Part shown: one piece after another, positions 27,034-35,806 of the stretch
How the letters are laid out: each line of letters begins with the position of its first letter
How positions within the stretch are numbered: the stretch's first letter is position 1
Origin: Pseudomonas lutea
GTDB lineage: Bacteria; Pseudomonadota; Gammaproteobacteria; Pseudomonadales; Pseudomonadaceae
Direction of reading: 5' to 3'
Assembly: GCF_000759445.1 (NCBI RefSeq)
Contig: NZ_JRMB01000001.1
Coordinates: 1,798,001-1,862,000, forward strand
DNA length: 64,000 bases
Notes under the pieces: model-generated
The model's database searches: none
The model's input: only the letters and a program-made list of their open reading frames with translations
Told to the model about the DNA's origin: nothing
Made by a program: the position numbers and the translations under genes

Positions 27034-28326
27034 TTAAAACACTCCCAGCAGCAATGCGGTCAGGGTCATCAGCACCGATGCGCCGAACAGGAACGGAATG
27101 GTGAAGCGCTGGTGGTCGGCCAGTTCGACCTTGCACAGCCCAACCAGCAAGAACGTCGCAGGGGTCAGCGGGCTCACCGGAAAGCCCGTGGTGTGTACGC
27201 CCAGCAGCGACGCCTGCGCCACCTGCAGCGGATCGACGCCCAAGGCGCGGCCAACCTCGGCGATCACCGGCATGACGCCAAAATAGAAAGAGTCGGGGTC
27301 GAACAGCAGGCTCAGCGGCATCGACAGAAAACCCACCACCATCGGGATCAGCTTGCCGTGACCGGCCGGAATCTGCGCCACGGCCACTTCGGCCATGGCC
27401 TTGAGCATGCCGGTGCCCTGCATTATGCCGGTGAACACGCCCGCCGCCAGCAGGATGCTCGCCATGGTCAGGGCGGTCTTGGCGTGGGCGTCGATGCGCG
27501 CGCGCTGGGCATCGACATTGGGGTAATTGATGCACAGCGCCAGCACTGTGCCGACCATGAACATCACCACCGGGTCGACCCAGCCGGAAATCATCACGGC
27601 CATCACCACTACCGTGAGCAGCAGGTTGAGCCAGAACAGGCGCGGCCGACGCAGCACTTCTTCCTGCTCTGTGAGCACCCGCTGCGGCACCACATCAACC
27701 GTGGCGCCTGCCCCCAGCCCAAGGCGTTTCTCTTCCCGACGCCCGAGCATCCAGGCGCTGAAAAACACGAACGCCAAGCCCACGATCTGCACCGGAATCA
27801 ATGGTTGAAACAGCTCCGAGACCGGCACATGCAATGCCGCCGACGAGCGCAGCACCGGGCCGGTCCAAGGCAGAAAGTTCACCCCTGCCGCCATCGCCGC
27901 GACGCAGGCGAGAATGCGTCTGTCGATGCCCAGCCGCGTATACAGCGGCAGCATCGCCGGGATTGTCACCAGAAAAGTCACCGCACCCGAGCCGTCGAGG
28001 TGCACCAACAACGCCAGCAGCGCGGTGCCGACCACAATTCGGGTAGGACGCGTCCCGACCGTGCGCAGGATGCGGTCGATGATCGGGTCGAGCATGCCGG
28101 CGTCGGTCATCACCCCGAAGAACAGGATGGCGAACACGAACATGCCGACCACGGGGGCGACGTTCTTGATGCCGGTGATGATGAACCCGCTGGTTTGCAG
28201 ACCGAAGCCGGCAATCAGCGCGGCAATGATAGGCAGCGCAATCAGGGCAACCAGGGGCGAAAGGCGTTTGCTCATGACGGCGGCGAGCAAGCTGAGGATG
28301 GTAATGACACCGAAGGTGGCGAGCAT
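27034..28326 (-). CDS. CitMHS-family transporter (citrate/divalent metal : H+ symporter-like)
   Basis: A 430-residue inner-membrane protein with about twelve helices. The motifs KRLSPLVALIALPIIAALIAG, LDGSGAVTFLVTIPAMLPLY and FLPWTGPVLRSSAAL (read in parts) are typical of CitMHS transporters, which import metal-citrate complexes or related hydroxy-acids. It is first in an operon with the two AtuA-like genes and is divergent from a LysR gene across a strong LysR box. That context points to uptake and breakdown of one hydroxylated carboxylate. Confidence 0.9.
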   Translation of the reverse strand: MLATFGVITILSLLAAVMSKRLSPLVALIALPIIAALIAGFGLQTSGFIITGIKNVAPVVGMFVFAILFFGVMTDAGMLDPIIDRILRTVGTRPTRIVVGTALLALLVHLDGSGAVTFLVTIPAMLPLYTRLGIDRRILACVAAMAAGVNFLPWTGPVLRSSAALHVPVSELFQPLIPVQIVGLAFVFFSAWMLGRREEKRLGLGAGATVDVVPQRVLTEQEEVLRRPRLFWLNLLLTVVVMAVMISGWVDPVVMFMVGTVLALCINYPNVDAQRARIDAHAKTALTMASILLAAGVFTGIMQGTGMLKAMAEVAVAQIPAGHGKLIPMVVGFLSMPLSLLFDPDSFYFGVMPVIAEVGRALGVDPLQVAQASLLGVHTTGFPVSPLTPATFLLVGLCKVELADHQRFTIPFLFGASVLMTLTALLLGVF

Positions 28327-28436
28327 GATGGATCCTTTGTCGTCCCTGACCGGCAGGCGGCGGGAGAGCTGTTGTTGTTTTCAGCGAGTATCAAAACGGG
28401 GGTAAGCTTTGTAAATTGAAATGTTCGGTGAGCCAC

Positions 28437-28453
28437 GTTCGGAAAAACCGAAC
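28437..28453. promoter_or_regulatory. LysR-type operator between CitMHS operon and lysR
   Basis: GTTCGGAAAAACCGAAC is a perfect 6-bp inverted repeat with a 5-base centre and fits T-N11-A. A further half-site GTTCGG begins at 28423, fourteen bases before. The site is 36 bases upstream of the LysR start and 110 bases from the transporter start. Confidence 0.7.
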
Positions 28454-28488
28454 GCCGTCTCCCGTGCGCCCAATCGAGGCACTGAGCG

Positions 28489-29373
28489 TTGAAAAACTCG
28501 ATCCAGCACATTCGCGCCTTCCTCACCGTGGCCAACACGGGCAGCTTCGCCAAAGCCGCTTTGGAGTTGAACCTGTCGCCGTCTGCACTGACCGTGCAGA
28601 TCCAGCAACTGGAGGAATGGCTCGGCGTACCCCTGCTGGAGCGCAGCCCGCGTCAGGTCACGCTGACTGCTGCCGGCCAGAACAACCGCGGCCCGATGGA
28701 GAAACTGCTGCTGGATCTGGACAACATCGTCAGCGGCTCGCGGGATCTGGCAGCGCTGCGCCGGGGCGTGGTGACCATTGCCGCGCTGCCTTCGATGTGT
28801 TCCGGCACGTTGCCGCCGATCCTGAAAACCTTCCGCGAGCAATTCCCCGGCGTTGAGGTGCGCCTGCGTGACGTGGTGGCGCAGCGGATCGATGCGTTGG
28901 TGCGTGAGGGCGAAGTGGATTTCGGGCTGGGTGTGCGGGCCCGTGTCGGTCACGGGTTGGCGTTCGAGGTGGTGATGGTCGACCGGCTAAGCCTGTTTGT
29001 TCCTGCGGATCATCCGCTCGCACGCAAGCGTTCGGTCACCCTGCAGGCACTGACCGGACAACCGATCATCCTCACCGGGCGAGACAGCAGCGTGCGCGAG
29101 CGGGTGGAGCACTTATTTGCAGAAGAAGGCCTGGTGCTCACGCCCGGGCTGGAAGCGAACTACATGTCGACGGTCATGGCGCTGGTGCGGCAAGGCCTGG
29201 GGATGACATTGCTGCCGGAATCCGCCAACGAAGGCCGAAGCGATTTGGTGCAAGTGCGGGTCGAGCATCCCGGGGTGTGTAGGGAAATAGGGCTGATCAC
29301 CCGAACGGGTGTAAGCCTGAGCCCCGCCGCCCAGAGATTTGTCGAGACAATGACGCACACACTGTCATCGTAA
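28489..29373 (+). CDS. LysR-family regulator of the CitMHS/AtuA-like operon
   Basis: A 294-residue LTTR starting at TTG 28489, with GAGG nine bases before it; the protein then begins with the typical helix MKNSIQHIRAFLTVANTGSFAKAALELNLSPSALTVQ (read in parts). The effector domain follows with VVTIAALPSMCSGTLPPIL and a C-terminal VMALVRQGLGMTLLPES. The divergent position across a perfect LysR box indicates it controls the CitMHS operon; the inducer is presumably its transported substrate. Confidence 0.88.
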   Translation: MKNSIQHIRAFLTVANTGSFAKAALELNLSPSALTVQIQQLEEWLGVPLLERSPRQVTLTAAGQNNRGPMEKLLLDLDNIVSGSRDLAALRRGVVTIAALPSMCSGTLPPILKTFREQFPGVEVRLRDVVAQRIDALVREGEVDFGLGVRARVGHGLAFEVVMVDRLSLFVPADHPLARKRSVTLQALTGQPIILTGRDSSVRERVEHLFAEEGLVLTPGLEANYMSTVMALVRQGLGMTLLPESANEGRSDLVQVRVEHPGVCREIGLITRTGVSLSPAAQRFVETMTHTLSS

Positions 29374-29378
29374 ATTGC

Positions 29379-29467
29379 GTAGGAGCCGGCTTGCTGGCGA
29401 AGGCGTCCGTGATCACGCATCGCCCTTCTGTGACGTGGCAGGTTCGCCAGCAAGCCAGCTCCTACAG
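29379..29467. repeat. Inverted pair of REP elements
   Basis: GTAGGAGCCGGCTTGCTGG at 29379 and the inverted copy ending at 29467, separated by about 40 bases, directly after the LysR gene and before the iron-uptake promoter. Confidence 0.88.
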
Positions 29468-29595
29468 TCGATTTCGACCATTCCCGTGATCTGCGGCGGA
29501 CAGAATTCCGCAGGCCGTCCACCGCTGCTGCCTGAACACCACCTGAACGGCTGAACAAGAAGCAGGATTTTGCAAAAAAACCAGTACTCGCATTC

Positions 29596-29614
29596 AATAA
29601 TGAGTATCATTATG
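29596..29614. promoter_or_regulatory. Fur box upstream of the efe operon
   Basis: AATAATGAGTATCATTATG matches the classical 19-bp Fur consensus at 15 of 19 positions, with the inner hexamers ATAATGA and TCATTAT intact. It lies 77 bases upstream of the efeU start, so the operon is expected to be repressed by Fe(II)-Fur. Confidence 0.8.
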
Positions 29615-29690
29615 TTACACGGCGTTTGAATGCGAATGGCTACCTGACGCATTCACGCTGCACACCCTACCAGATTCGTATCGGTGACAA

Positions 29691-30572
29691 ATGCTCGTTC
29701 CTTTTTTGATCATGCTGCGCGAAGGGATTGAAGCCGCGCTTATCGTTGGCATCATTGCCAGTTACCTGAGACAAACCGGCCGCGGCGAGTGGATGCCTGC
29801 GGTGTGGATCGGCGTGTTTCTAGCCGTCGCCCTGGCGTTGTTCGTCGGCGGTGGCCTGGAAATGGTCAGCGCTGAATTCCCGCAAAAGCAGCAGGAATTG
29901 TTCGAAGGCGTCGTCGGTCTGGTGGCCGTGGTCATCCTCAGTTCCATGGTGGTGTGGATGCGCAAGGTCGCGCGCTCGGTCAAGCATGACCTGCACCAGT
30001 CACTGGACGCTGCGCTGGCCGGTTCGAGAAACCAGACCTACGCGCTGATCGGCATGGTGTTCTTCGCCGTCGCCCGCGAAAGCCTCGAAACCGTGTTCTT
30101 TCTGCTGGCCGTGTTCCAGCAGAGCGAAGGCGTGTCCGGCCCGCTGGGCGCGCTGTTCGGCCTGATCATCGCCGTGTGCATTGGCGTCGGCATCTATAAA
30201 GGCAGCATGCGCCTGAACCTGAGCAAGTTCTTCCGCTACACCGGCCTGTTCATCCTCGTCGTGGCGGCGGGCATCCTTGCCAACTCCGTGCGTTCGCTGC
30301 ATGAAGCCGGCGTCTGGAACCACTTCCAGGACGTGGTTTTCGACATCAGCGCCATTCTGCCAATGGACGGTCCGACCGGTTCGGTGCTGGCCGGCATGTT
30401 CGGATATCAGGACGCGCCGACCGTCAGCGTATTGGTGGCGTACCTGGCCTACCTGGTCTTTGCGCTGTTCCTGTTCTTCAAGCCGCAGGCGCGGGTGGTG
30501 AGTCTGCCCACCCGCCCGGCCCACGAACACGGCCACACCTCTTCCGTTACGCATTCAGTTACGAACAAATAA
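29691..30572 (+). CDS. efeU: Ferrous iron permease EfeU (FTR1 family)
   Basis: A 293-residue inner-membrane protein with seven helices. Both iron-binding REXXE motifs of the FTR1 family are present: REGIE at residues 9-13 and RESLE in AVARESLETVFFLL, about 120 residues later. It imports iron under low-iron or acidic conditions together with the periplasmic EfeO and EfeB. It is the first gene of a four-gene operon behind a Fur box. E. coli K-12 carries a frameshift in this gene; the present copy is intact. Confidence 0.93.
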   Translation: MLVPFLIMLREGIEAALIVGIIASYLRQTGRGEWMPAVWIGVFLAVALALFVGGGLEMVSAEFPQKQQELFEGVVGLVAVVILSSMVVWMRKVARSVKHDLHQSLDAALAGSRNQTYALIGMVFFAVARESLETVFFLLAVFQQSEGVSGPLGALFGLIIAVCIGVGIYKGSMRLNLSKFFRYTGLFILVVAAGILANSVRSLHEAGVWNHFQDVVFDISAILPMDGPTGSVLAGMFGYQDAPTVSVLVAYLAYLVFALFLFFKPQARVVSLPTRPAHEHGHTSSVTHSVTNK

Positions 30573-30580
30573 GGGCTCCC

Positions 30581-31792
30581 ATGAACTCCACAGCCAACGG
30601 CCTTCCTCCGAAGAAAGCCAAGCCCTCCCGCGCTCTGCAGTTCGCCGTTGCGGGCTCGGTCGTGCTAATGATCGCCGCCGGCGCGATGTTCTATTTCGCG
30701 TCCCAGGCCGCGCAGAAAAAACGCGTGGCCAACGCCGGCAATGAAACCGTCGTGACCATCAACGCAAAGAGCTGCGAACCGAACTCGATCACCGTGCCGG
30801 CTGGCAAGAATGCCTTCCGCATCGTCAACGCATCGGACCGCGCCGTGGAGTGGGAAATTCTCGACGGCGTGCTGGTTGTCGAAGAGCGCGAAAACATCGT
30901 TCCGGGCCTGAGCCAGATCATCAACGCCAACTTGCAGCCCGGCGACTACGCCATCACCTGCGGCCTGCTGAGCAACCCGCGCGGCACGCTGCACGTGACC
31001 CCGACTGCTGAATCGGACGCCGCCGCCAAAGCGCGTCCCTCGATGGTCGCCTTCATCGGGCCGCTGTCCGAGTACCGGGTGTACCTGAGCACCCAGAGCA
31101 GCGCGCTGATCCGCACGGTCAACGACCTGCAGCAAGCCATCGACAGCGGAGACCTGGCGCAGGCGCAAAAAGCCTACGCACCGGCGCGTGCTGCCTACCA
31201 GCGCATCGCCCCTGCCGCCCAGCGCCTGTCAGAGCTGGACAACGCCATCAACGCGCGCGCCGACTACTACGAAAAACGCGAGCAAGACGCCGGTTTCGGT
31301 GGCTTCCACCGCCTCGAATTCGGTCTGTTCTCGCAGAAGTCGGTCGACGGCCTGGCGCCGGTCGTGCAGAAACTGCAAGCCGATATCGCCAGCCTGAAAC
31401 AGCAACTGCTGGCCCAGAGCATCGCCCCCGAGCAACTGGCAAGCATGGTGGTGCGCAACATGCGCAGCATCGCCGAAGTGCGCAGCAACGGTGAAGAAGA
31501 ACGCTACAGCCACCTGGACGTGAACGGCTTTGCCGCCAACCTGGAAGGCACGCGCAAGGTCGTCGACCTGTTGCGCCCGCTGCTCACCAAGACCTCGGGC
31601 GAGGTGCTCAAGAAGATCGACACCGCGAGCACCGCACTGGATGACCAGTTGCTGATGCTCAAGACCGCCGACGGCTTCAAGCCGTACGAACAGGTCAGCA
31701 CCGAACAACGACAACAGATAGCAGACAAGGCCAAGGCACTGGCCGACGCACTCGATGGAATCGATCCGGCCCTCGGCCTCTCAGGCCTGTGA
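30581..31792 (+). CDS. efeO: EfeO: periplasmic cupredoxin plus M75 iron-binding protein
   Basis: A 403-residue protein. A membrane anchor or signal lies at residues ~20-40. A cupredoxin-like domain (about 48-145) has one cysteine in AKSCEPNSITVPAGKNAF and a second in YAITCGLL. The M75 helical domain (about 165-400) has the metal motif HRLE (GGFHRLEFGLFS, at about 245-248), and EERYSHLD further on. AAGG lies upstream of the ATG and the gap to efeU is eight bases. It is thought to bind periplasmic iron and pass it to EfeU. Confidence 0.92.
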   Translation: MNSTANGLPPKKAKPSRALQFAVAGSVVLMIAAGAMFYFASQAAQKKRVANAGNETVVTINAKSCEPNSITVPAGKNAFRIVNASDRAVEWEILDGVLVVEERENIVPGLSQIINANLQPGDYAITCGLLSNPRGTLHVTPTAESDAAAKARPSMVAFIGPLSEYRVYLSTQSSALIRTVNDLQQAIDSGDLAQAQKAYAPARAAYQRIAPAAQRLSELDNAINARADYYEKREQDAGFGGFHRLEFGLFSQKSVDGLAPVVQKLQADIASLKQQLLAQSIAPEQLASMVVRNMRSIAEVRSNGEEERYSHLDVNGFAANLEGTRKVVDLLRPLLTKTSGEVLKKIDTASTALDDQLLMLKTADGFKPYEQVSTEQRQQIADKAKALADALDGIDPALGLSGL

Positions 31793-31857
31793 GCGTGCCC
31801 AGGCGGGTGCCCTAAGCGCCCGCCCGGCCCTGAAACCAGAGCGAAGACAGCATTCCC

Positions 31858-33177
31858 ATGAAAGATGACTCAAAAAACTCGCCGATCTCCACTGACCGTC
31901 GCCGCGTCCTGCTGGGCCTCGGTGCCGCAGGCGCAGCGGTTGCCGGTGCCAGCCTGACCGGCAATGCGTTCGCCGCGACCCCACCGGCGCCGGCCCAAGT
32001 GACCGAAGCGCCGAAAAGCGAAAAGACCCAGGACCACAACGAGTTCCATGGCATTCACCAGAGCGGCATCGTCAACCCGCGCCCGACTGCCGGGATGATG
32101 GTGTCGTTCGACGTGCTGGCGCAGGACCGCGAAGACCTTGAGCGCATGTTCCGCACGCTGAACGAGCGCATCGCATTCCTGATGACCGGCGGCGCAGTGC
32201 CGCAGGTCGATCCGAAACTGCCGCCTCTTGATTCCGGCATCCTTGGCCCGGTGGTTACACCGGACAACCTGACCATTACTGTGTCGGTCGGGGACTCGCT
32301 GTTCGACGACCGCTTTGGCCTGGAATCGGTCAAACCCAAGCGTTTGCAGCGCATGGTCGGCTTCCCTAACGACGCCCTGGAGGCCGATTGCTGCCACGGC
32401 GACTTGAGCATTCAGTTCTGCTCGAACGCGCCGGACAGCAACATTCACGCCTTGCGCGACATCGTTAAAAACCTGCCCGACCTGCTGCTGGTGCGCTGGA
32501 AACAGGAAGGCACCGTGCCCGCCCAGGCGCCGTTGAAACCGGGCCAGGCGCCGGAAAGCGCGCGTAACTTCCTGGGCTTCCGCGACGGTTCGGCCAACCC
32601 GGACTCCAACAACCAGAAGACCATGAACGAGCTGGTCTGGGTGCAGCCGGGCAGCGACGAACCAGCCTGGGCCGCCAACGGCAGCTATCAGGCGGTGCGG
32701 ATCATCCGCAACTTCGTCGAGCGTTGGGACCGTACGCCCCTGCAAGAGCAGGAAGCGATCTTCGGCCGGGTCAAAACCACCGGTGCGCCGATGGATGGCA
32801 AGACCGAGGCCGACGTTCCGGATTACCACAAAGACCCGGAAGGCAAGATCACCAAACTCGACTCGCACATCCGCCTCGCCAACCCGCGCACCGCGGAAAC
32901 CCAGCGCAACCTGATCCTGCGTCGCCCGTTCAACTACTCCAACGGCGTGAACAAGAACGGTCAGCTGGACATGGGTTTGCTGTTCATCTGCTATCAGGCA
33001 GATCTGGAGAAAGGTTTCATCACCGTGCAGACCCGCCTCAACGGCGAGCCGCTGGAGGAGTACCTCAAGCCCATCGGTGGCGGCTACTTCTTCACCCTGC
33101 CGGGCGTGGTCGACCGTAACGATTTCATTGGCCGGTCATTGCTGGCTGCATCTGCCCAAACAACAAAAACTGCCTGA
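31858..33177 (+). CDS. efeB: EfeB deferrochelatase / DyP-type peroxidase
   Basis: A 439-residue heme protein exported by the Tat pathway: DRRRVLLGLGAAGAAVAGA near residues 13-31 is a clear twin-arginine signal. The DyP signature FRDGSANP is at about residue 241, containing the catalytic aspartate. A heme-ligand region with LDSHIRLANPRT follows, and the C-terminus has GLLFICYQADLEKGF. In the efe system it oxidises or extracts iron in the periplasm; the deferrochelatase activity is debated. It is 65 bases after efeO. Confidence 0.93.
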   Translation: MKDDSKNSPISTDRRRVLLGLGAAGAAVAGASLTGNAFAATPPAPAQVTEAPKSEKTQDHNEFHGIHQSGIVNPRPTAGMMVSFDVLAQDREDLERMFRTLNERIAFLMTGGAVPQVDPKLPPLDSGILGPVVTPDNLTITVSVGDSLFDDRFGLESVKPKRLQRMVGFPNDALEADCCHGDLSIQFCSNAPDSNIHALRDIVKNLPDLLLVRWKQEGTVPAQAPLKPGQAPESARNFLGFRDGSANPDSNNQKTMNELVWVQPGSDEPAWAANGSYQAVRIIRNFVERWDRTPLQEQEAIFGRVKTTGAPMDGKTEADVPDYHKDPEGKITKLDSHIRLANPRTAETQRNLILRRPFNYSNGVNKNGQLDMGLLFICYQADLEKGFITVQTRLNGEPLEEYLKPIGGGYFFTLPGVVDRNDFIGRSLLAASAQTTKTA

Positions 33178-33204
33178 CAACCCTTACCTCACAGGAAGAG
33201 CTCT

Positions 33205-34029
33205 ATGAAAAAGTCGCCTCTCGCGTTGTTGCTTACCTTTGGCGTGTTGCAGACCTCGATGTCCGCGTTCGCCGCCACTGCGCCGCTGGACCTGGTGACG
33301 CCGGTGTCGGATTACAAAATCTACGTGACCGAGAACGTCGACACGCTGGCCGCTGACACTCAGAAATTTACTGACGCGATCAAAAAAGGCGACCTGGCGG
33401 CGGCGAAAAAACTGTTCCCCACCACGCGTTTGTCCTACGAATCGATCGAGCCCATCGCCGAGCTGTTCAGCGACCTGGACGCCTCGATCGACTCACGCGA
33501 AGACGATCACGAGAACGGCGTGAAGGCCGACGATTTCACCGGTTTCCACCGTCTGGAATACGCGTTGTTCTCGCAGAACACCACCAAGGATCAAGCCGTG
33601 TTCGCCGACAAGCTGCTGGCTGACGTGAAAGAGCTGCAGTCGCGCATTGCCGACATGACCTTCCCGCCCGAGAAAGTGGTCGGCGGTGCTGCCGCACTGA
33701 TGGAAGAAGTCGCGGCAACCAAGCTGTCGGGTGAGGAAGACCGTTACAGCCATACCGATCTCTATGATTTCCAGGGCAACGTGGACGGCTCGAAGAAGAT
33801 CGTTGACCTGTTCAAGCCGCAGCTGGAGCAGTCGGACAAGGCATTCGTGGCCAAGGTCGAGAAGAACTTTGCGACGGTGGACAAGATCCTGGCGAAGTAC
33901 AAGACCAAGGACGGTGGCTACGAGACGTACGACAAAGTGAAGGAGCAGGACCGCAAGGCGCTGGCAGGTCCGGTCAATACGTTGGCTGAGGATTTGTCGC
34001 AGATGCGCGGGAAATTGGGTTTGAACTGA
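33205..34029 (+). CDS. efeM: EfeM/EfeO-family M75 protein without cupredoxin domain
   Basis: A 274-residue periplasmic protein. After a signal peptide (1-24, ending SAFAA) it consists of a single M75 domain with HRLE in TGFHRLEYALFSQ at about residue 114 and the second conserved stretch GEEDRYSHTDLYDF. AGGAAG lies six bases before the ATG. It is the last gene of the operon, which thus encodes two iron-binding M75 proteins: EfeO with a cupredoxin domain and this short form (as in P. syringae-type EfeM). A terminator follows. Confidence 0.88.
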   Translation: MKKSPLALLLTFGVLQTSMSAFAATAPLDLVTPVSDYKIYVTENVDTLAADTQKFTDAIKKGDLAAAKKLFPTTRLSYESIEPIAELFSDLDASIDSREDDHENGVKADDFTGFHRLEYALFSQNTTKDQAVFADKLLADVKELQSRIADMTFPPEKVVGGAAALMEEVAATKLSGEEDRYSHTDLYDFQGNVDGSKKIVDLFKPQLEQSDKAFVAKVEKNFATVDKILAKYKTKDGGYETYDKVKEQDRKALAGPVNTLAEDLSQMRGKLGLN

Positions 34030-34042
34030 TTTCGATGCGATG

Positions 34043-34083
34043 AAAAGCCCGCTTGCCGAGGGATTGGCAGGCGGGTTTTTTGT
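34043..34083 (+). terminator. Rho-independent terminator of the efe operon
   Basis: CCCGC-T-TGCC pairs with GGCA-G-GCGGG across an eight-base loop, followed by TTTTTT. It begins just after the EfeM stop codon. Confidence 0.85.
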
Positions 34084-34195
34084 TGTTGGTGATTTTGAAG
34101 CCAGGTCCAGGGCATCTGCCTGACGGCAGATCGTTTTGCCTTCGGCGAGTCACATGATAAAGCCCTGCCTTCGGTTTTAAAGAGCAGCCAAGAGC

Positions 34196-35770
34196 TTGTG
34201 CTTCTGGTTGGGCCCCTCCTCCGTCGGGGTTCATTCACTCCGGTCCCGCTCCGTGGGCCCGCGCCGAACGGACATCCATGTCCTGACGGCGCTTCGGTTT
34301 TCGACGGGTGCGCGGATCCTGGAGCCGGCTTGCTGGCGAACGCGGTGGATCTGGCAGGAAGATGGCGGCTGGCTAAACGCTTTCGCCAGCAAGCCGGCTC
34401 CTACAGTAGGTTGCATTCAGCCAGCAAGGCCAGCACAGCCAGCGTGAGCGGCACTTCAGCCGGGAAGAGACGCGAAGCGTCATGGAATGCATACCCACGC
34501 GGAGCGTGGGCACGATCGGCAACGGACATCCATGTCCTGACGGCGCTTCGGTTTTCGACGGGTGCGCGGATCCTGGAGCCGGCTTGCTGGCGAACGCGGT
34601 GGATCTGGCAGGAAGATGGCGGCTGGCTATACGCTTTCGCCAGCAAGCCGGCTCCTACAGTAGGTTGCATTCAGCCAGCGAGACCAACGCGGACGGTGAG
34701 ATCGGCGTTAGCCGGGAATGGACGCGGAGCGTCTTGGGATGCATATCCACGCGGACCGTGGGCACGATCGGCAATGGCATCGGCAACCGTGGTTTCGACG
34801 GTTGCGCAGATCCTGTAGGAGCCGGCTTGCTGGCGAACGCGGTGGATCTGGCAGAAAGATGGCGGCTGGCTAAACGCTTTCGCCAGCAAGCCGGCTTCTA
34901 CAGTAGGTTGCATTCAGCCAGCGAGACCAACGCGGATGGTGAGATCGGCGTTAGCCGGGAATGGACGCGGAGCGTCTTGGGATGCATATCCACGCGGAGC
35001 GTGGGCACGATCGGCAACGGACATCCATGTCCTGACGGCGCTTCGGTTTTTGACGGGTACGGAGATCCTGTAGGAGCCGGCTTGCTGGCGAACACGGTGG
35101 GTCTGGCAGGGAGATGGCGGCTGACTAAATGCGTTCGCCAGCAAGCCGGCTCCTACAGTAGGTTGCATTCAGCCAGCGAGACCAACGCGGACGGTGAGAT
35201 CGGCGTTAGCCGGGAATGGACGCGGAGCGTCTTGGGATGCATATCCACGCGGAGCGTGGGCACGATCAAGGGCAGATCAAGGGCAGATCAACAGCTTCCC
35301 GGCTAAAGCCGGTCCCACAGGACACCGTGCATTGAGTGGGGTCTGGCTTCAGCCGGGAAGAGGCCAGATTGTTCGTCATTGGTTTTGCGGCATCATGATC
35401 GACGCTTTCCCGGCTGAAGCCGGTCCCACAGGACACCACGCACACTCAGTGGGACCGGCTTTAGCCGGGAAGCCTTTGCTTGCCTTGCTTTGCTTTTGAT
35501 CTTCGTGTGCAAGAAGTCCAGACGACCCCACACGCGACTTGGGTGCTGGCCGAGCGCAGACGACGCGCAGTGGGCCGAGCCGCATGGATGCGGCGAGAGC
35601 GCCGTCAGGACATGGATGTCCGTTCGGCGCGGGCCCACGGAGTGTCGTCGGAGTGAGGGAACCCGACGAAGTCGGGCCAAACCAGGAGCAGGGCCTTTTT
35701 GGTTACTTTTTCGGCTCTTGGAAAAAGTGACCCGCCGTAAGGGCGGAACCAATACACGCGTCACCACCGA
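34196..35770. repeat. Large repeat island: four ~250-bp REP units between inverted flanks
   Basis: The gap 34084-35806 has no credible gene. Four head-to-tail units of 243-255 bp begin near 34321, 34575, 34818 and 35073. Each contains a GTAGGAGCCGGCTTGCTGG REP pair, a stretch ending TTGCATTCAGCCAGC, and the hairpin CCCACGCGGAGCGTGGG. The island is flanked by inverted copies of another element: 34196-34292 is the reverse complement of about 35598-35693, exact over at least 32 bases. GGGACCGGCTT-type REPs follow at 35290-35470. The stretch 35690-35760 (TTTTTGGTTACTTTTTCGGC) resembles an intergenic element I associate with Pseudomonas genomes. Confidence 0.85.
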
Positions 35771-35806
35771 TAATGGATATAAACATCGATTCAAAAACAA
35801 CCCGGG

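Noticed and set aside
27112..28419. A 435-codon plus-strand open frame
   Set aside because: Antisense to the CitMHS transporter; extremely His/Gln/Arg-rich, a typical artefact.
34030..35806. Insertion sequence or small genes in the 1.8-kb repeat island
   Set aside because: The longest frames (up to 274 codons) merely follow the ~250-bp units; no transposase motif is present and peptides are repetitive.
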